DNA of 64,000 nt from UBA1952 sp965246905 (GCA_965246905.1 CBDFFZ010000030.1:15656-79655), one strand, 5' to 3'. Numbered from the stretch's first letter, positions 16,709 through 27,034 are shown. The notes: generated from the sequence alone by a model not told the origin. Numbers and translations are program-made.

Positions 16709-16795
16709 GCCCTGATGGCGGAACTGGTAGACGCGCTAGACTCAAAATCTTGTTTTCGAAAGGGAGTGCCGGTTCGATTCCGGCTTGGGGCACCA
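16709..16795 (+). tRNA. tRNA-Leu (anticodon CAA)
   Basis: Class II tRNA with a long variable arm. Acceptor GCCCTGA / TTGGGGC, anticodon loop CTCAAAA (anticodon CAA, reading UUG), T-arm with GGTTCGATTCC, and an encoded CCA (16793-16795). The second pair of the anticodon stem is a T-T mismatch (CTAGA / TCTTG). Confidence 0.95.
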
Positions 16796-16800
16796 CCTCT

Positions 16801-16825
16801 AAAACCCGCGCTGGTCGCGGGTTTT
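16801..16825 (+). terminator. Terminator after tRNA-Leu
   Basis: Ten-base stem AAAACCCGCG / CGCGGGTTTT with a five-base loop, followed by GTTTT, five bases after the tRNA CCA. Confidence 0.85.
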
Positions 16826-16917
16826 GTTTTATACGCTAAGTAAAATATCGAACCAAATGTAAGATTTGCAATTTTTTTTACAGTCGGTTCAAAGTTCGAA
16901 CCCAACTGTGAGACACA

Positions 16918-16955
16918 AAAAGAGAAATGCCTGCAAAAGCAGGCATTTCTCTTTT
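16918..16955. terminator. Strong bidirectional terminator-like hairpin
   Basis: A perfect 17-base inverted repeat (AAAAGAGAAATGCCTGC and its complement) around an AAAA loop, with A and T runs on opposite sides so it could act in either direction. No gene ends immediately beside it on the plus strand apart from tRNA-Leu, which has its own terminator. Confidence 0.7.
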
Positions 16956-17376
16956 GTCTAATTCCGCGCGACAAATTAAATCACCACTCGCCAACGCCGT
17001 CATTCGGCAACTACATAGTTTTGTGATCCGCGCATAGACCGGCTGGTTTATACGTTGTCGTTTTATGGCCTAAACCTGTTCGTCCACTTTCAATACCCGT
17101 TCGTCAACTTATCGCCCCTGTTCATCAACTTTTTGAAGATGTGTCTTAAGAATGCAGAAATTTGCCTAATAATCGCGGCATGTGAGGCGTTTTGAGATCC
17201 TACAATTTTAGTTTGTTTATAACATTAGGCTGTGCCAAGCTTACCCAACATACGGCACAATCAGCAGCTACACCAATTGTCAGGAAGCAGTACCTGTTCG
17301 AGTATAAGTCGGACTAACGCATTCCTAATTTCATATCGCATAGTAATATTCAGTGTAACATTAATAATGATCGTGT
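16956..17376. other. Intergenic region upstream of the giant T9SS protein
   Basis: 421 bases with no supported gene. It contains the short 21-base periodic array at 17075-17137, then an AT-rich stretch (17190-17376) likely to hold the promoter and leader of the 8.4 kb gene. ORFs on either strand here are short and not protein-like. Confidence 0.5.
17075..17137. repeat. Short 21-base tandem array (three units)
   Basis: Three consecutive 21-base units, each with the core (C)nTGTTCGTCnAC or a close variant. The distance from CGTCC to CGTCA to CATCA is exactly 21 bases twice. A weaker fourth unit precedes at 22 bases (TTGTCGTTTT). The GTTCGTC core is shared with the array at 60185-60247. Confidence 0.65.
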
Positions 17377-20300
17377 ATGATTCGGAAGCTATGCTTAGCA
17401 CTGTTGTGTTTATTTCTTTTTGCTGCACCCTCTGCACGCGCTGTAGTGTATTATGTAGATGGCTCAAAGCCCAACAACAACGGCAACGGACAGAGCTGGG
17501 TGAATGCCAAAAAAGATGTTCAGGAGGCCATTAATGTTGCGACTGCGACCGGCGACCAGGTGTGGGTAAAGGCGGGTACCTATCTGCCTACGCTGTTACC
17601 CGCCGGCCCTAATCAAGCGCTTACAGCTCGCGACAAAGCGTTCTACCTTTTTTATACAGACCTGAAGTTGTATGGTGGCTTTACAGGCATCGAAACGCAG
17701 CTTTCCCAACGCAATGCGGTTACTAATGTTACCACTTTAAGCGGCGACCTGGATGGGCCGGGCGGTACCAATGATGCCTATCACGTAATGATACTTTTTG
17801 AACGGACAACGGCTTGCGTGATTGATGGCTTCACGATTAGCGGCGGCTTTGCCAACAGCACCAGTCCTTCTTCGACTGACTATTTTCCCAATGGCGTAAT
17901 TACCGGTTTCCGCGCTTCATATAGCCCAGGCTCTGGCGGCGGTATCTACAACGAGAATAGCAGTCCCACGATTACGAACTGTATCATCAGCAATAATGTG
18001 GCTGCAACCAGCGGTGCCGGGATACTCAACCAATCCAGCAACCCTTCGGTGAGCAATTGTACCTTTAGCAGCAATATCGGGGATGGGATGACCAACGAAG
18101 GCTACGGCAACCTAACGGTAAGCGGCTGCACCTTTAGCAATAATACAGGTTTAGGGATGTATAACTCTAATAGTGGCGCGTCAGCATCCAATACGAGCCA
18201 AGGCAGCCTAACCGTAAGCAACTGCACTTTTAGCAATAACGGCGGCGGGGGATTATTTAACTACATCAGCAACCTAACCATTACCGACTGCATTTTCAGC
18301 AATAACGGTGCGGGAGCTGGTAGTAATAGCGGCGGTGGGCTTAAATGCTATTCCGGTGGTACCATGTATGTAGGGCCAACTTACCTGACAATAACCAATT
18401 GCGCTTTCAATAATAATGTTGCAAGCGGCACCGGAGGGGCGTTGGACCTTGGAAGGAACACGACAGCCACCGTCAGCAACTGCACTTTCAATGCCAACAC
18501 CGCAGGTTTTTATGGCGGCGGAGTGAACATTGACGGGACTAATAATAATTTCGTACTGGACAACAGTTTCAGCAATTGTACCTTCCTAAACAACACCGCC
18601 TACGCTGGAGGCGGAATCTACAATAACAGGTCCGGCCTGTCGGTGAGTGGCAGCAGCTTTAGTGGCAACACAGCAGCATATGGAAACAGCAACCCCCCAG
18701 GCCTGAACGGCGGCGGGATTTGCAATCTGGTCTTCAGCAACCTGTCTGTTAGCAACAGCACCTTCAGTGGCAATACAGCAGATGGCAGCGGTGGCGGCAT
18801 TTACAACGACACCTATTCTCCCGCTATCAGCAGTTGTACCTTCAGTGGCAACGCAGCGGTGCAAGGCGGCGGGGGATTATACACAGCCTCGTCCCCTGGC
18901 TTGGGTTGCATTATTACCAACTGTATCCTGACCGGCAATACCAGCGGCATTGCCACGCAGCAAGATGTCGTTAATTTCGGCATTAGCAGCTCCCCCGTTG
19001 CCATTACCTACTCGCTTATTGGAGCATCCAACACCAATTATAACCCCGGTGTGGGTGTTATCACGGGGAATCCAGCCTTTGTAAATGCCGCCAATCCTGC
19101 AGGTCCGGATGGAATCTTCCGCACCATCGATGACGGGCTGCGCATTGGCTGCATTTCTGCTGCGCGCGATGCGGGCACAGGCACAACGCCACCCACCGAT
19201 ATCCTGGGCAACCCGCGTGTAGGCGTCAAGGATATAGGCGCGTATGAAAATCCCGGTACCGGCTGTACGAACCTGATCCAGTATGTGGATGTTGCTATGC
19301 CAGCCAACGGTAATGGTTATAGCTGGAGTAGTGCCAAGCGCGACCTTCAGGAAGCGATCGATTCGGTAGCAGCAGGAGGCGAAGTGTGGGTGAAACAAGG
19401 AACCTACCTCCCAACCCGTGACCCGAACGGTAACGCCACACCCACCGACACCCGCGACAAGAACTTTCACCTGACCACCAAAGACGTGAAGCTTTTTGGC
19501 GGATTCACAGGCACGGAAACACAGCTTTCACAGCGCAATGCAGTCACAAATCTGACCACCTTAAGCGGGGATCTGGATGGAATAAACGGAACAGCCGATG
19601 CGTACCATGTACTCCTTATCAAAGGCCGGACAACAGCGAGTCTAGTGGATGGGTTCACCATTAAGGGTGGTCGCGCCAATGGAAGCGGCACCTTCTCCGT
19701 TTCAGGTACATTATTCAGTCAAGCCGATGGCGGCGGCATAACAAATAACGGTAGCAGCCTGACGATCAGTAACTGTATTATTGCCAACAACATGGCCAAT
19801 GCCTACGCTGGTGGGATGTGCAACATGGCCTCCAGCCCCACTGTGCGTGGTTGCATTTTTAGCAACAATTCAGGTGATATAGGTGGCGCTATGAGCAATG
19901 CCAGTAGCAGCAGTCCTGTTATCAGCAGCAGCACCTTAAGTGCCAACACGGCCATTTCTGATGCAGGCGGGATCTACTATGCCAATAACAGCGGTGGCAG
20001 TATCACCAACACGATTTTGAGCGGCAATACAGGTGGGCTCCTCAACTACCAAAATATCCTGAAAGACGGTCCTCTGGTCCCGCTTAGCGTCAGCAATTCG
20101 GTAGTTGGTGATTATAGCCCCGCAGCAACAAACAATTACACCGCTTCCAATATCCTTTCCGGTGACCCCCTAGTAGCAGCGAACAATCCGGCTGGCGCAG
20201 ATGGAAGATTGGGCACAGCCGATGACGGGCTGCGCATTGGCTGCTCTTCACAGGCCCGCGATGCAGGCACAGGAAGCACGCCTACCACCGATATCCTTGG

Positions 20301-23300
20301 CAATCCGCGTGTTGGTAACATTGACATCGGGGCATATGAATTTCAGGGTACAACCTGTCCTACTCAGATGTATGTGAATGGCAGCCGCGCTGACAACAGC
20401 GGCACCGGCACGAGCTGGGCCACAGCCAAGAAAGACATTCAGGCAGCCGTCAACGAAGTGACAGCCGACGGCGAAGTGTGGGTGAAATCAGGAACTTACC
20501 TCCCAACCCTGGACCCGAACGGCAATGCCACACCTGCCGATGCCCGCGACAAGACCTTTTACCTGACCACAAAAGACGTAAAGCTTTACGGCGGATTCAA
20601 CGGGACGGAAACCCAATTATCCGCGCGCAATCCAGTTACGAATGTGACTACTATGAGCGGTGATCTGGACGGAATAAACGGAACATCCGATGCTTACCAC
20701 GTATTCATTACCAAAGCCCGGACAACTGCCTGTGTGGTGGATGGATTCACCATCACCAGCGGTTGGGCCAATGGCAGTGGCACTACTTCATTTTCTGGCA
20801 CCACATTTGATCGCTCCAGGGCGGGTGGAATGTATAATAACAACGGCAGCCTTACTATAGCAAACTGCACTTTCAGTAACAATACTGCAGGTACGCTTGG
20901 TGGAGGAATGTACAATACAACAGCCAATCCGAATATAAGCGCCTGCACCTTTATCAACAATACTGCCAGTCAAAACGGCGGCGGGATTTTTAATGACAAC
21001 AGCAGTCCTTCCATCAGCAGCAGCACATTCAGTACCAACATTGCGACCATTAGCGGAGGTGGGCTCTATAATCTCAACAGCGTCAGTCTCGCAATAAGCT
21101 CCTGTACTTTCAATGGCAACACAGCATACGGCAATGGCGGCGGTATGCTTAATGAAAATAGCAGTCCTTCGATCACCAACTGCACATTCAGTATCAACGC
21201 AGCAAGTACTGGTGGAGGTGGGCTCTATAACCTCAACAGCAGTAGCCCTGTGATAATCACTTGCATTTTCAGTGGCAACACATCAGGCAGCAATGGTGGC
21301 GGTATTCGCAATTTAAACAGCAATCCTGTTATCAGCAGTTCTACCTTCAGTTCCAACACCGCAAGTATTAGCGGTGGCGGTATCTACAGCGACAACAACA
21401 GTGGCGGCAGCATCACCAATACGATCGTGAGCGGTAGCACAGGTGGCCCCAACAACCGGCAGAACATTTATAAAGACGCCGGATCTATCCTCACCGTCAG
21501 CAATTCGGTTATTGGTGATTACAGCAGTACGGCGACCAATAACTACACAGCTACCAATATCCTTTCCGGCGATCCGTTTGTAGCGGCGAACAATCCGGCA
21601 GGTGCAGATGGAAGATTGGGCACGGCCGACGATGGGCTGCGCATTAGCTGCTCCTCGCAAGCACGCGATGCGGGTACTGGAACCATGCCTGCCAACGATA
21701 TTCTGGGCAATTCGCGTGTAGGTGCCCTAGACATCGGGGCTTATGAATACCAGGGCACCACCTGTCCGACGCAGATGTATGTGAATGGCAATCGTCCGGA
21801 CAATAGCGGCACAGGTACGAGCTGGGCCACGGCCAAGAAAGACATTCAGGCGGCTATCAATGAAGTAGCGGCTGGCGGAGCGGTGTGGGTAGGATCAGGA
21901 ACTTATCTGCCTACATTAGATCCGAATGGCAGTGCCACACCAACTGATGCCCGCGATAAGACCTTCTATCTGACCACCAAAGACGTGAGGGTCTACGGGG
22001 GATTTGCGGGAACGGAAAGCCTTCTTTCGCAGCGTAACATCAGCACGAATTTGACCATTTTAAGCGGTGATCTCGACGGGGTGAATGGAACGGCCGATGC
22101 CTATCATGTGGTAGTAACAGGCGGGCGCACTATTGCCTGCTGGGTGGATGGATTCACAATTACGGGCGGCCGGGCCAATGGCAGCGGCACAGTATCATTT
22201 TCCGGCAATGCGTTCGAGCGAGCAAAGGCTGGTGGGATGTATAACCTCAATAGCAGTCCTTCTATAAATAATTGCAGCGTCAGCTCCAACACAGCGTTTA
22301 GTAATGGTGGTGGGATCTATGATCAGGGTGGAAGCCCAATCGTTAGTGGTAGCACCTTCAGCAATAATACAGCCGGGTCTGGCGGAGGGATTTACAATGC
22401 TACTTCCAATCCAACTATGAGTGGCTGCACATTCATCAACAACACGGCCATTCAAAACGGTGGTGGCCTTCTTAACGATAATAGCAGTCCACAGATAAGC
22501 AGTTGCACCTTTAGTTCCAATTTAGCAAATACCAGTGGCGGCGCGCTCCATAACCTCTACAGCAATTCCTCTATAAGCAATTGCACCTTTAATACGAACA
22601 TGGCAACCGTTTACGGCGGAGGTATCTACAATGAAGGAGGAAATCCGGTTATTAGCAGCTGCACATTCACCAGTAATACGACAAGTGCCCGTGGTGGCGG
22701 GCTGTATAATCTTAACAGCAATCCTTCTATCAGTAGCTCCACTTTTAGCACAAATACCGCAGCTGTTTTTGGGGGCGGGATGTACAATGAGGGCGGAAAT
22801 CCTGTTCTGACCAGTTGTGCTTTTGGTAGTAACTCGGCAACGCAAAATGGTGGCGGGATGTACAATTCCTTAGTCAGTCCTGTACTAATTAGTTGCATTT
22901 TCAGCACCAACACAGCAGGAGCAAATGGCGGCGGAATTTCTAACGAAAACAGCAGCCCTTCTATCAGCAGCAGCACCTTCAGCGCTAATATAGCAACCGT
23001 TAATGGCGGTGGAGTATACGGTGATAACAATAGTGGCGGCAGTATTACTAACAGCATCCTTAGCGGAAATACAGGCGGCCCTGCGAACCGGCAGAATATC
23101 TACAAAGACGCAGGTACCGGCACACTCACAGTAAGCTATTCGGTTGTCGGTGATTACAGCAGTACTGCAACGAATAACTACACGGCTTCCAATATCCTAG
23201 CAGGCGACCCACTATTCGTAAATGCGGCCAGTCCGGCGGGTGCAGATGGCATATTCCGTACAGCAGATGATGGATTGCGCATTACAAGCTGCACCAGCCC

Positions 23301-25824
23301 TGCACGCAATGCGGGAATAGGAACCACGCCTGCAACCGATATGCTGGGCAATGCAAGGTTGGGCACCATAGACATCGGGGCCTACGAAAATATTAACCCA
23401 AGCTGCCCGAAAACCCTGTATATAGATGGAGGCAGGTCAAATAATAACGGCGACGGTCTAACGTGGTCAACAGCGAAAAAAGACCTGCAGGCGGGCATTA
23501 ACGCGGCAGTAGCAGGAGATGACATTTGGGTAAAGGCGGGCATCTACCTGCCAACGCTTGACCCGAACGGTAATACACCTGCCAACGTCCGCGATAAGAC
23601 TTTCTACATGACCGGAAAAGATGTGAAGCTTTACGGCGGATTTGCCGGCATGGAAACTCTGCTTTCACAACGCAACGTGGTCACGAACTTAACCACTCTA
23701 AGCGGTGATCTGGACGGCCCTGGCGGAACCAACGATGCCTACCACGTGTTGATAACAGGAACCCGGACTGTTGCCTGCGTGGTGGATGGATTCACCATTA
23801 CCGGCGGACGGGCAGACAGTAATAGCAACATTGCATTTACCGGAATAACATCCTTCCGCAACTTGGGTGGTGGGATGTATAATAGCAGCGGTAGTCCCAC
23901 GATACGCAACTGCATTATCCGTAACAATGGTGCGAGCGATGATGGTGGCGGCATGTACAATGCTACTTCCAGTCCACAGATAATAAGTTGCACCTTTAGC
24001 ACCAACACGGCGGGAGTCCGGGGTGGCGGGTTGGAAAATGCAGGTGGACTTCCTTCTTTAAACAGTTGCACTTTTAACAGCAACACAGCCGGTTTGAATG
24101 GTGGCGGCCTTGCAAGCATCAACAACAGTAATATTTCTGTAAGCAATTGCATCTTTAGCTTCAATACCGCAAATAATAATGGCGGCGGGCTTTCCAATGG
24201 CGTTAGCAGTAATCTTTCTATAACCAACTGCACTTTTAGCGCGAACACCGCAAGTGCCAATGGCGGCGGGCTTGCCAACGTCAACTTCGGGATTCTTTCC
24301 ATGACCAACTGCACGTTTAGTGGTAATAAGGCAACTACTAATGGTGGTGGGCTTTTCAATAGTAGCAATAGCAGGGGCAGTGTAACCAACTGTATTTTGA
24401 GCGCCAACCTGGGCGGCCCGATCAATCGGCAGAATATTTTTAAAGATACCGGAACCACCGTCCTTACGGTTAGCTATACGTTGATCAATGATTACAGTAG
24501 CACGGCAACGAATAATTACACAGCTTCCAATATCCTTAGAGATGACCCACTGTTTGCAGATGGCGCTAATCCCGCTGGGGCAGATGGAAAGTTAGGCACC
24601 GCCGATGACGGGTTGGCGCTGCGCTCTTGCAGTCCTGCTGTCAATAGCGGAACTACAACAAGTCCGGCACTTGCCCAGGATATCCTGAACAACAACCGCG
24701 TGGGAGCTTATGATCTTGGGTCTTACGAATACCAATCGGCTGCCACGGTGCCAGCGCTCTCTGTCTCCACCACAACAGCTACAGCAATGGAGTACCTGGG
24801 CGGGGTTCTTTCCTTCGGCGATTGTAATAATGCCATTGCTACGCTGCGTTCCCAAGGCAACAAGCCAATAAGCGGTACTGTTGCGGCAAAGGTTTATGTA
24901 CAGAGCGCTACGCCGATGCAGGGCCAGATTCCTTACGTGCGTCGTCATTATGATATCACTCCTGCAATTGGTGCCGACACAGCTACGGCGCAGGTAACGC
25001 TGTACTTTACCCAGGCCGATTTTGATGATTACAATACCTCGCGGGGCAACCGGCCTCCTTTGCCATTGGATACAGCAGATGCTGCGGGCAACAAGGCCAA
25101 TATTCGAATTTCTCAGGAACATGGCAACTCTGCCAGTGGTTTGCCGGGCAGCTATACCGGTTGGGGAGGTGCAGGGCCTGCAGCTATACTTTTCACACCT
25201 CAGTCAGTGGTGCGGAATGCTTCGGCCTCACGCTGGGAGGTGACATTTCCGGTCACAGGTTTTTCAGGCTTCTTCCTGCAGAGCGGTTTGGCAGTTCCCT
25301 TACCTGTAACGCTTTTAGCCTTTGGCGCGAAGCAGATCAACGCGTCGCTAAACCGGGTAGAATGGAAAACAGCCCACGAAGATCCGGGAACGATGTTTAC
25401 GGTAGAGCGCAGCGGTGATGCCAAGACGTTCAAGTCGTTAGGCACGGTTGCGGGGCGTGGTATTTTTACAGGCAGTGAATACCAGTTTGATGATGTTGCC
25501 CCATTGGAAGGCAATAATTATTACCGTTTAAAAAACCAGGAACCAAATGGGAAAGAAAGCTTCAGCCAAACGGTGTTAGTAAGAAGCGAAGGAATGCAAA
25601 ATGCAGTTGTAACAGTATTCCCGAACCCCGCATCCGATTGGGTTACGATCCGATCTACTGACGGACTGTTGGGCAGTAAAGCCATTTTAGTGGATATGAA
25701 TGGGCGGGTGATGAAGGAACTTGTGGTGGCAAAGGTAACCGTGCTGGACATTCACCAATTGGCTGCGGGAGTTTATGTGTTGCGCTTGGTTGATGGCAGC
25801 TCTCTCCGGATTGTGAGGAAGTAA
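17377..25824 (+). CDS. Giant T9SS-exported protein with five tandem beta-helix modules
   Basis: 2,815 residues. A signal peptide (residues 1-22, ends SARA) is followed by five homologous modules at about residues 24-630, 635-993, 998-1461, 1467-2006 and 2014-2453. Each module opens with a YVDG-x-NNNG-x-G-SW-x-AKKDxQ header, then TYLPT, RDKxFYLTTKDVKLYGGF, TLSGDLDG and VDGFTIxGG. A variable number of right-handed beta-helix coils follows (CTFSxNTAxxxGGGIYN), closed by a DDGLRI ... DILGNxRVG ... DIGAYE footer (choice-of-anchor Q type). A beta-rich region follows, then a type A T9SS sorting domain from ~residue 2744 (VFPNPASDWVTI ... LAAGVYVLRL). No catalytic residues are evident. It probably binds or decorates the cell surface; adhesin or glycan-binding roles are inference. 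Confidence 0.93.
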   Translation: MIRKLCLALLCLFLFAAPSARAVVYYVDGSKPNNNGNGQSWVNAKKDVQEAINVATATGDQVWVKAGTYLPTLLPAGPNQALTARDKAFYLFYTDLKLYGGFTGIETQLSQRNAVTNVTTLSGDLDGPGGTNDAYHVMILFERTTACVIDGFTISGGFANSTSPSSTDYFPNGVITGFRASYSPGSGGGIYNENSSPTITNCIISNNVAATSGAGILNQSSNPSVSNCTFSSNIGDGMTNEGYGNLTVSGCTFSNNTGLGMYNSNSGASASNTSQGSLTVSNCTFSNNGGGGLFNYISNLTITDCIFSNNGAGAGSNSGGGLKCYSGGTMYVGPTYLTITNCAFNNNVASGTGGALDLGRNTTATVSNCTFNANTAGFYGGGVNIDGTNNNFVLDNSFSNCTFLNNTAYAGGGIYNNRSGLSVSGSSFSGNTAAYGNSNPPGLNGGGICNLVFSNLSVSNSTFSGNTADGSGGGIYNDTYSPAISSCTFSGNAAVQGGGGLYTASSPGLGCIITNCILTGNTSGIATQQDVVNFGISSSPVAITYSLIGASNTNYNPGVGVITGNPAFVNAANPAGPDGIFRTIDDGLRIGCISAARDAGTGTTPPTDILGNPRVGVKDIGAYENPGTGCTNLIQYVDVAMPANGNGYSWSSAKRDLQEAIDSVAAGGEVWVKQGTYLPTRDPNGNATPTDTRDKNFHLTTKDVKLFGGFTGTETQLSQRNAVTNLTTLSGDLDGINGTADAYHVLLIKGRTTASLVDGFTIKGGRANGSGTFSVSGTLFSQADGGGITNNGSSLTISNCIIANNMANAYAGGMCNMASSPTVRGCIFSNNSGDIGGAMSNASSSSPVISSSTLSANTAISDAGGIYYANNSGGSITNTILSGNTGGLLNYQNILKDGPLVPLSVSNSVVGDYSPAATNNYTASNILSGDPLVAANNPAGADGRLGTADDGLRIGCSSQARDAGTGSTPTTDILGNPRVGNIDIGAYEFQGTTCPTQMYVNGSRADNSGTGTSWATAKKDIQAAVNEVTADGEVWVKSGTYLPTLDPNGNATPADARDKTFYLTTKDVKLYGGFNGTETQLSARNPVTNVTTMSGDLDGINGTSDAYHVFITKARTTACVVDGFTITSGWANGSGTTSFSGTTFDRSRAGGMYNNNGSLTIANCTFSNNTAGTLGGGMYNTTANPNISACTFINNTASQNGGGIFNDNSSPSISSSTFSTNIATISGGGLYNLNSVSLAISSCTFNGNTAYGNGGGMLNENSSPSITNCTFSINAASTGGGGLYNLNSSSPVIITCIFSGNTSGSNGGGIRNLNSNPVISSSTFSSNTASISGGGIYSDNNSGGSITNTIVSGSTGGPNNRQNIYKDAGSILTVSNSVIGDYSSTATNNYTATNILSGDPFVAANNPAGADGRLGTADDGLRISCSSQARDAGTGTMPANDILGNSRVGALDIGAYEYQGTTCPTQMYVNGNRPDNSGTGTSWATAKKDIQAAINEVAAGGAVWVGSGTYLPTLDPNGSATPTDARDKTFYLTTKDVRVYGGFAGTESLLSQRNISTNLTILSGDLDGVNGTADAYHVVVTGGRTIACWVDGFTITGGRANGSGTVSFSGNAFERAKAGGMYNLNSSPSINNCSVSSNTAFSNGGGIYDQGGSPIVSGSTFSNNTAGSGGGIYNATSNPTMSGCTFINNTAIQNGGGLLNDNSSPQISSCTFSSNLANTSGGALHNLYSNSSISNCTFNTNMATVYGGGIYNEGGNPVISSCTFTSNTTSARGGGLYNLNSNPSISSSTFSTNTAAVFGGGMYNEGGNPVLTSCAFGSNSATQNGGGMYNSLVSPVLISCIFSTNTAGANGGGISNENSSPSISSSTFSANIATVNGGGVYGDNNSGGSITNSILSGNTGGPANRQNIYKDAGTGTLTVSYSVVGDYSSTATNNYTASNILAGDPLFVNAASPAGADGIFRTADDGLRITSCTSPARNAGIGTTPATDMLGNARLGTIDIGAYENINPSCPKTLYIDGGRSNNNGDGLTWSTAKKDLQAGINAAVAGDDIWVKAGIYLPTLDPNGNTPANVRDKTFYMTGKDVKLYGGFAGMETLLSQRNVVTNLTTLSGDLDGPGGTNDAYHVLITGTRTVACVVDGFTITGGRADSNSNIAFTGITSFRNLGGGMYNSSGSPTIRNCIIRNNGASDDGGGMYNATSSPQIISCTFSTNTAGVRGGGLENAGGLPSLNSCTFNSNTAGLNGGGLASINNSNISVSNCIFSFNTANNNGGGLSNGVSSNLSITNCTFSANTASANGGGLANVNFGILSMTNCTFSGNKATTNGGGLFNSSNSRGSVTNCILSANLGGPINRQNIFKDTGTTVLTVSYTLINDYSSTATNNYTASNILRDDPLFADGANPAGADGKLGTADDGLALRSCSPAVNSGTTTSPALAQDILNNNRVGAYDLGSYEYQSAATVPALSVSTTTATAMEYLGGVLSFGDCNNAIATLRSQGNKPISGTVAAKVYVQSATPMQGQIPYVRRHYDITPAIGADTATAQVTLYFTQADFDDYNTSRGNRPPLPLDTADAAGNKANIRISQEHGNSASGLPGSYTGWGGAGPAAILFTPQSVVRNASASRWEVTFPVTGFSGFFLQSGLAVPLPVTLLAFGAKQINASLNRVEWKTAHEDPGTMFTVERSGDAKTFKSLGTVAGRGIFTGSEYQFDDVAPLEGNNYYRLKNQEPNGKESFSQTVLVRSEGMQNAVVTVFPNPASDWVTIRSTDGLLGSKAILVDMNGRVMKELVVAKVTVLDIHQLAAGVYVLRLVDGSSLRIVRK

Positions 25825-25881
25825 CGGAGTGGTTATAGAAATAGCTCATTGTGTCCTTCAAATAATCCTATTAATTGAATA

Positions 25882-26721
25882 CGGCAGTCGCCAAGCGACT
25901 ATACCCTGTATTTCCTGCAAAGCGACTTTACAGACTTTAACGCTAATCGCGGAAATTTCCCCTCCTTACCAGCTGATGGAACTGACGCCCTTCGATACAG
26001 GAATAACCTGCGTATCACCCAACAGCACGGCACCAGCACAACCGGTGCGCCCGGCAGTTATACCGGTTGGTCTGGCACCGGCCCGCAACGTTTGCTGATC
26101 ACCCCCACTTCGGTGACCTACAGTGCAACTACTGCACGTTGGGAAGTAACCTTCCCGGTAACAGGTTTCTCAGGTTTCTTTGCACATACAGGTGCAGCTA
26201 CACCACTGCCTGTTAAACTCTTATCATTCACCGTAACAAATGCAGGCACCCGCAACCGCATAAGCTGGAACACAGCTACAGAAGACCCAGGCACCAGCTT
26301 TGAAATAACCCCGCAGCAGCAATGGCAATTCCTTCGATAAGATCGGCAGAGCTGAAGGCAAAAGCCATAATGCAGCTTATACCTTATACGATAATCAACC
26401 GATAAATGGCGTAAACTACTATCGCGTGAAGAGTACAGAGGCCAGCGGCGAGATTACCTACAGTATGTGGCTGTGGTAAGTGGCAGTGCTAAAAGTGGGA
26501 TTGTCACCGTATCGCCAACACCAGCAACTAATAGCCTTCGCCTCACCAACAATGATGTATCGCTGAATGGTAGTATCGCCATCATCTACAATGTGCAAGG
26601 CAAGATGGTTTATCATACAACGCTCGCATCCGATCAAAACATAGACATCAGCAACTGGGCATCGGGCATCTACTCCCTGCATCTTGCGAATGGATCGGTG
26701 GTGCGCATTGTGAAGCAATAG
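25882..26721 (+). pseudogene. Decayed 3' end of a second T9SS sorting-domain protein
   Basis: Downstream of the giant gene lies a second copy of its C-terminal region without a start codon: YTLYFLQSDFTDFNANRGNF, GTGPQRLLITPTSVTY and RWEVTFPVTGFSGFF match the paralogous region, and the end is a type A sorting domain (YNVQGKMVYHTT ... WASGIYSLHLANGSVVRIVKQ). The frame begins just after a TGA (25878-25880) and is shifted twice: an extra C in ACCCCGC near 26312 and a missing base near 26461 (TACAGTATG). Only the final ~85 residues (from 26467) are open to the natural stop. It is most simply the remnant of a deleted or recombined paralogue. Confidence 0.85.
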
Positions 26722-26756
26722 CAATCATTTTTTTATCAGCATCATTTTCAAATAAA

Positions 26757-26785
26757 GGTCCCGGCATTCGAGCCGGGACTTTTTG
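26757..26785 (+). terminator. Terminator after the T9SS remnant
   Basis: Stem GTCCCGGC / GCCGGGAC with a six-base loop and a following TTTTT, 36 bases after the remnant's stop codon. Confidence 0.8.
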
Positions 26786-26939
26786 CCTTGTTACACACTG
26801 TCAAACAAACCATAACACTTTGCTTGCAACCCTACGACTGATGAGGATTACAAGCTTTTGAGGATCGACTATTTAGAAGCCAGATTTTTTATAAGTTTCA
26901 TCATTTGGTTCGATACTATTCTACTTGGGGGCACGGGTT

Positions 26940-26970
26940 ACAGCCGATCAAATTGATCGGCTGTTTTTAT
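26940..26970 (+). terminator. Terminator-like hairpin
   Basis: Stem ACAGCCGATCA / TGATCGGCTGT with a three-base loop followed by TTTTAT. No intact gene lies directly upstream; it may belong to a lost gene. Confidence 0.65.
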
Positions 26971-27034
26971 AAAATAAGTGATGTATATCCCAACCAGAAA
27001 TTCTCTGATAAGAATACGCTTGTTTAAATGCTAG

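Noticed and set aside
16846..16859. 14-base TATCGAACCAAATG with an exact inverted copy near 26902-26915
   Set aside because: Several such 14-base matches are expected by chance in 64 kb; no further similarity at the flanks.
23739..24458. 239-codon minus-strand ORF inside the giant gene
   Set aside because: It is the shadow of the beta-helix repeats; its Pro/Leu repeat composition simply mirrors the coding strand.
26905..26935. A tRNA-Leu 3'-end-like fragment (GGTTCGAT ... CTTGGGGGCAC), which with tRNA-Leu at 16.7 kb might bound an integrated element
   Set aside because: The match is broken by a four-base insertion and mismatches, there is no integrase, and the region between encodes only the surface protein and its remnant.
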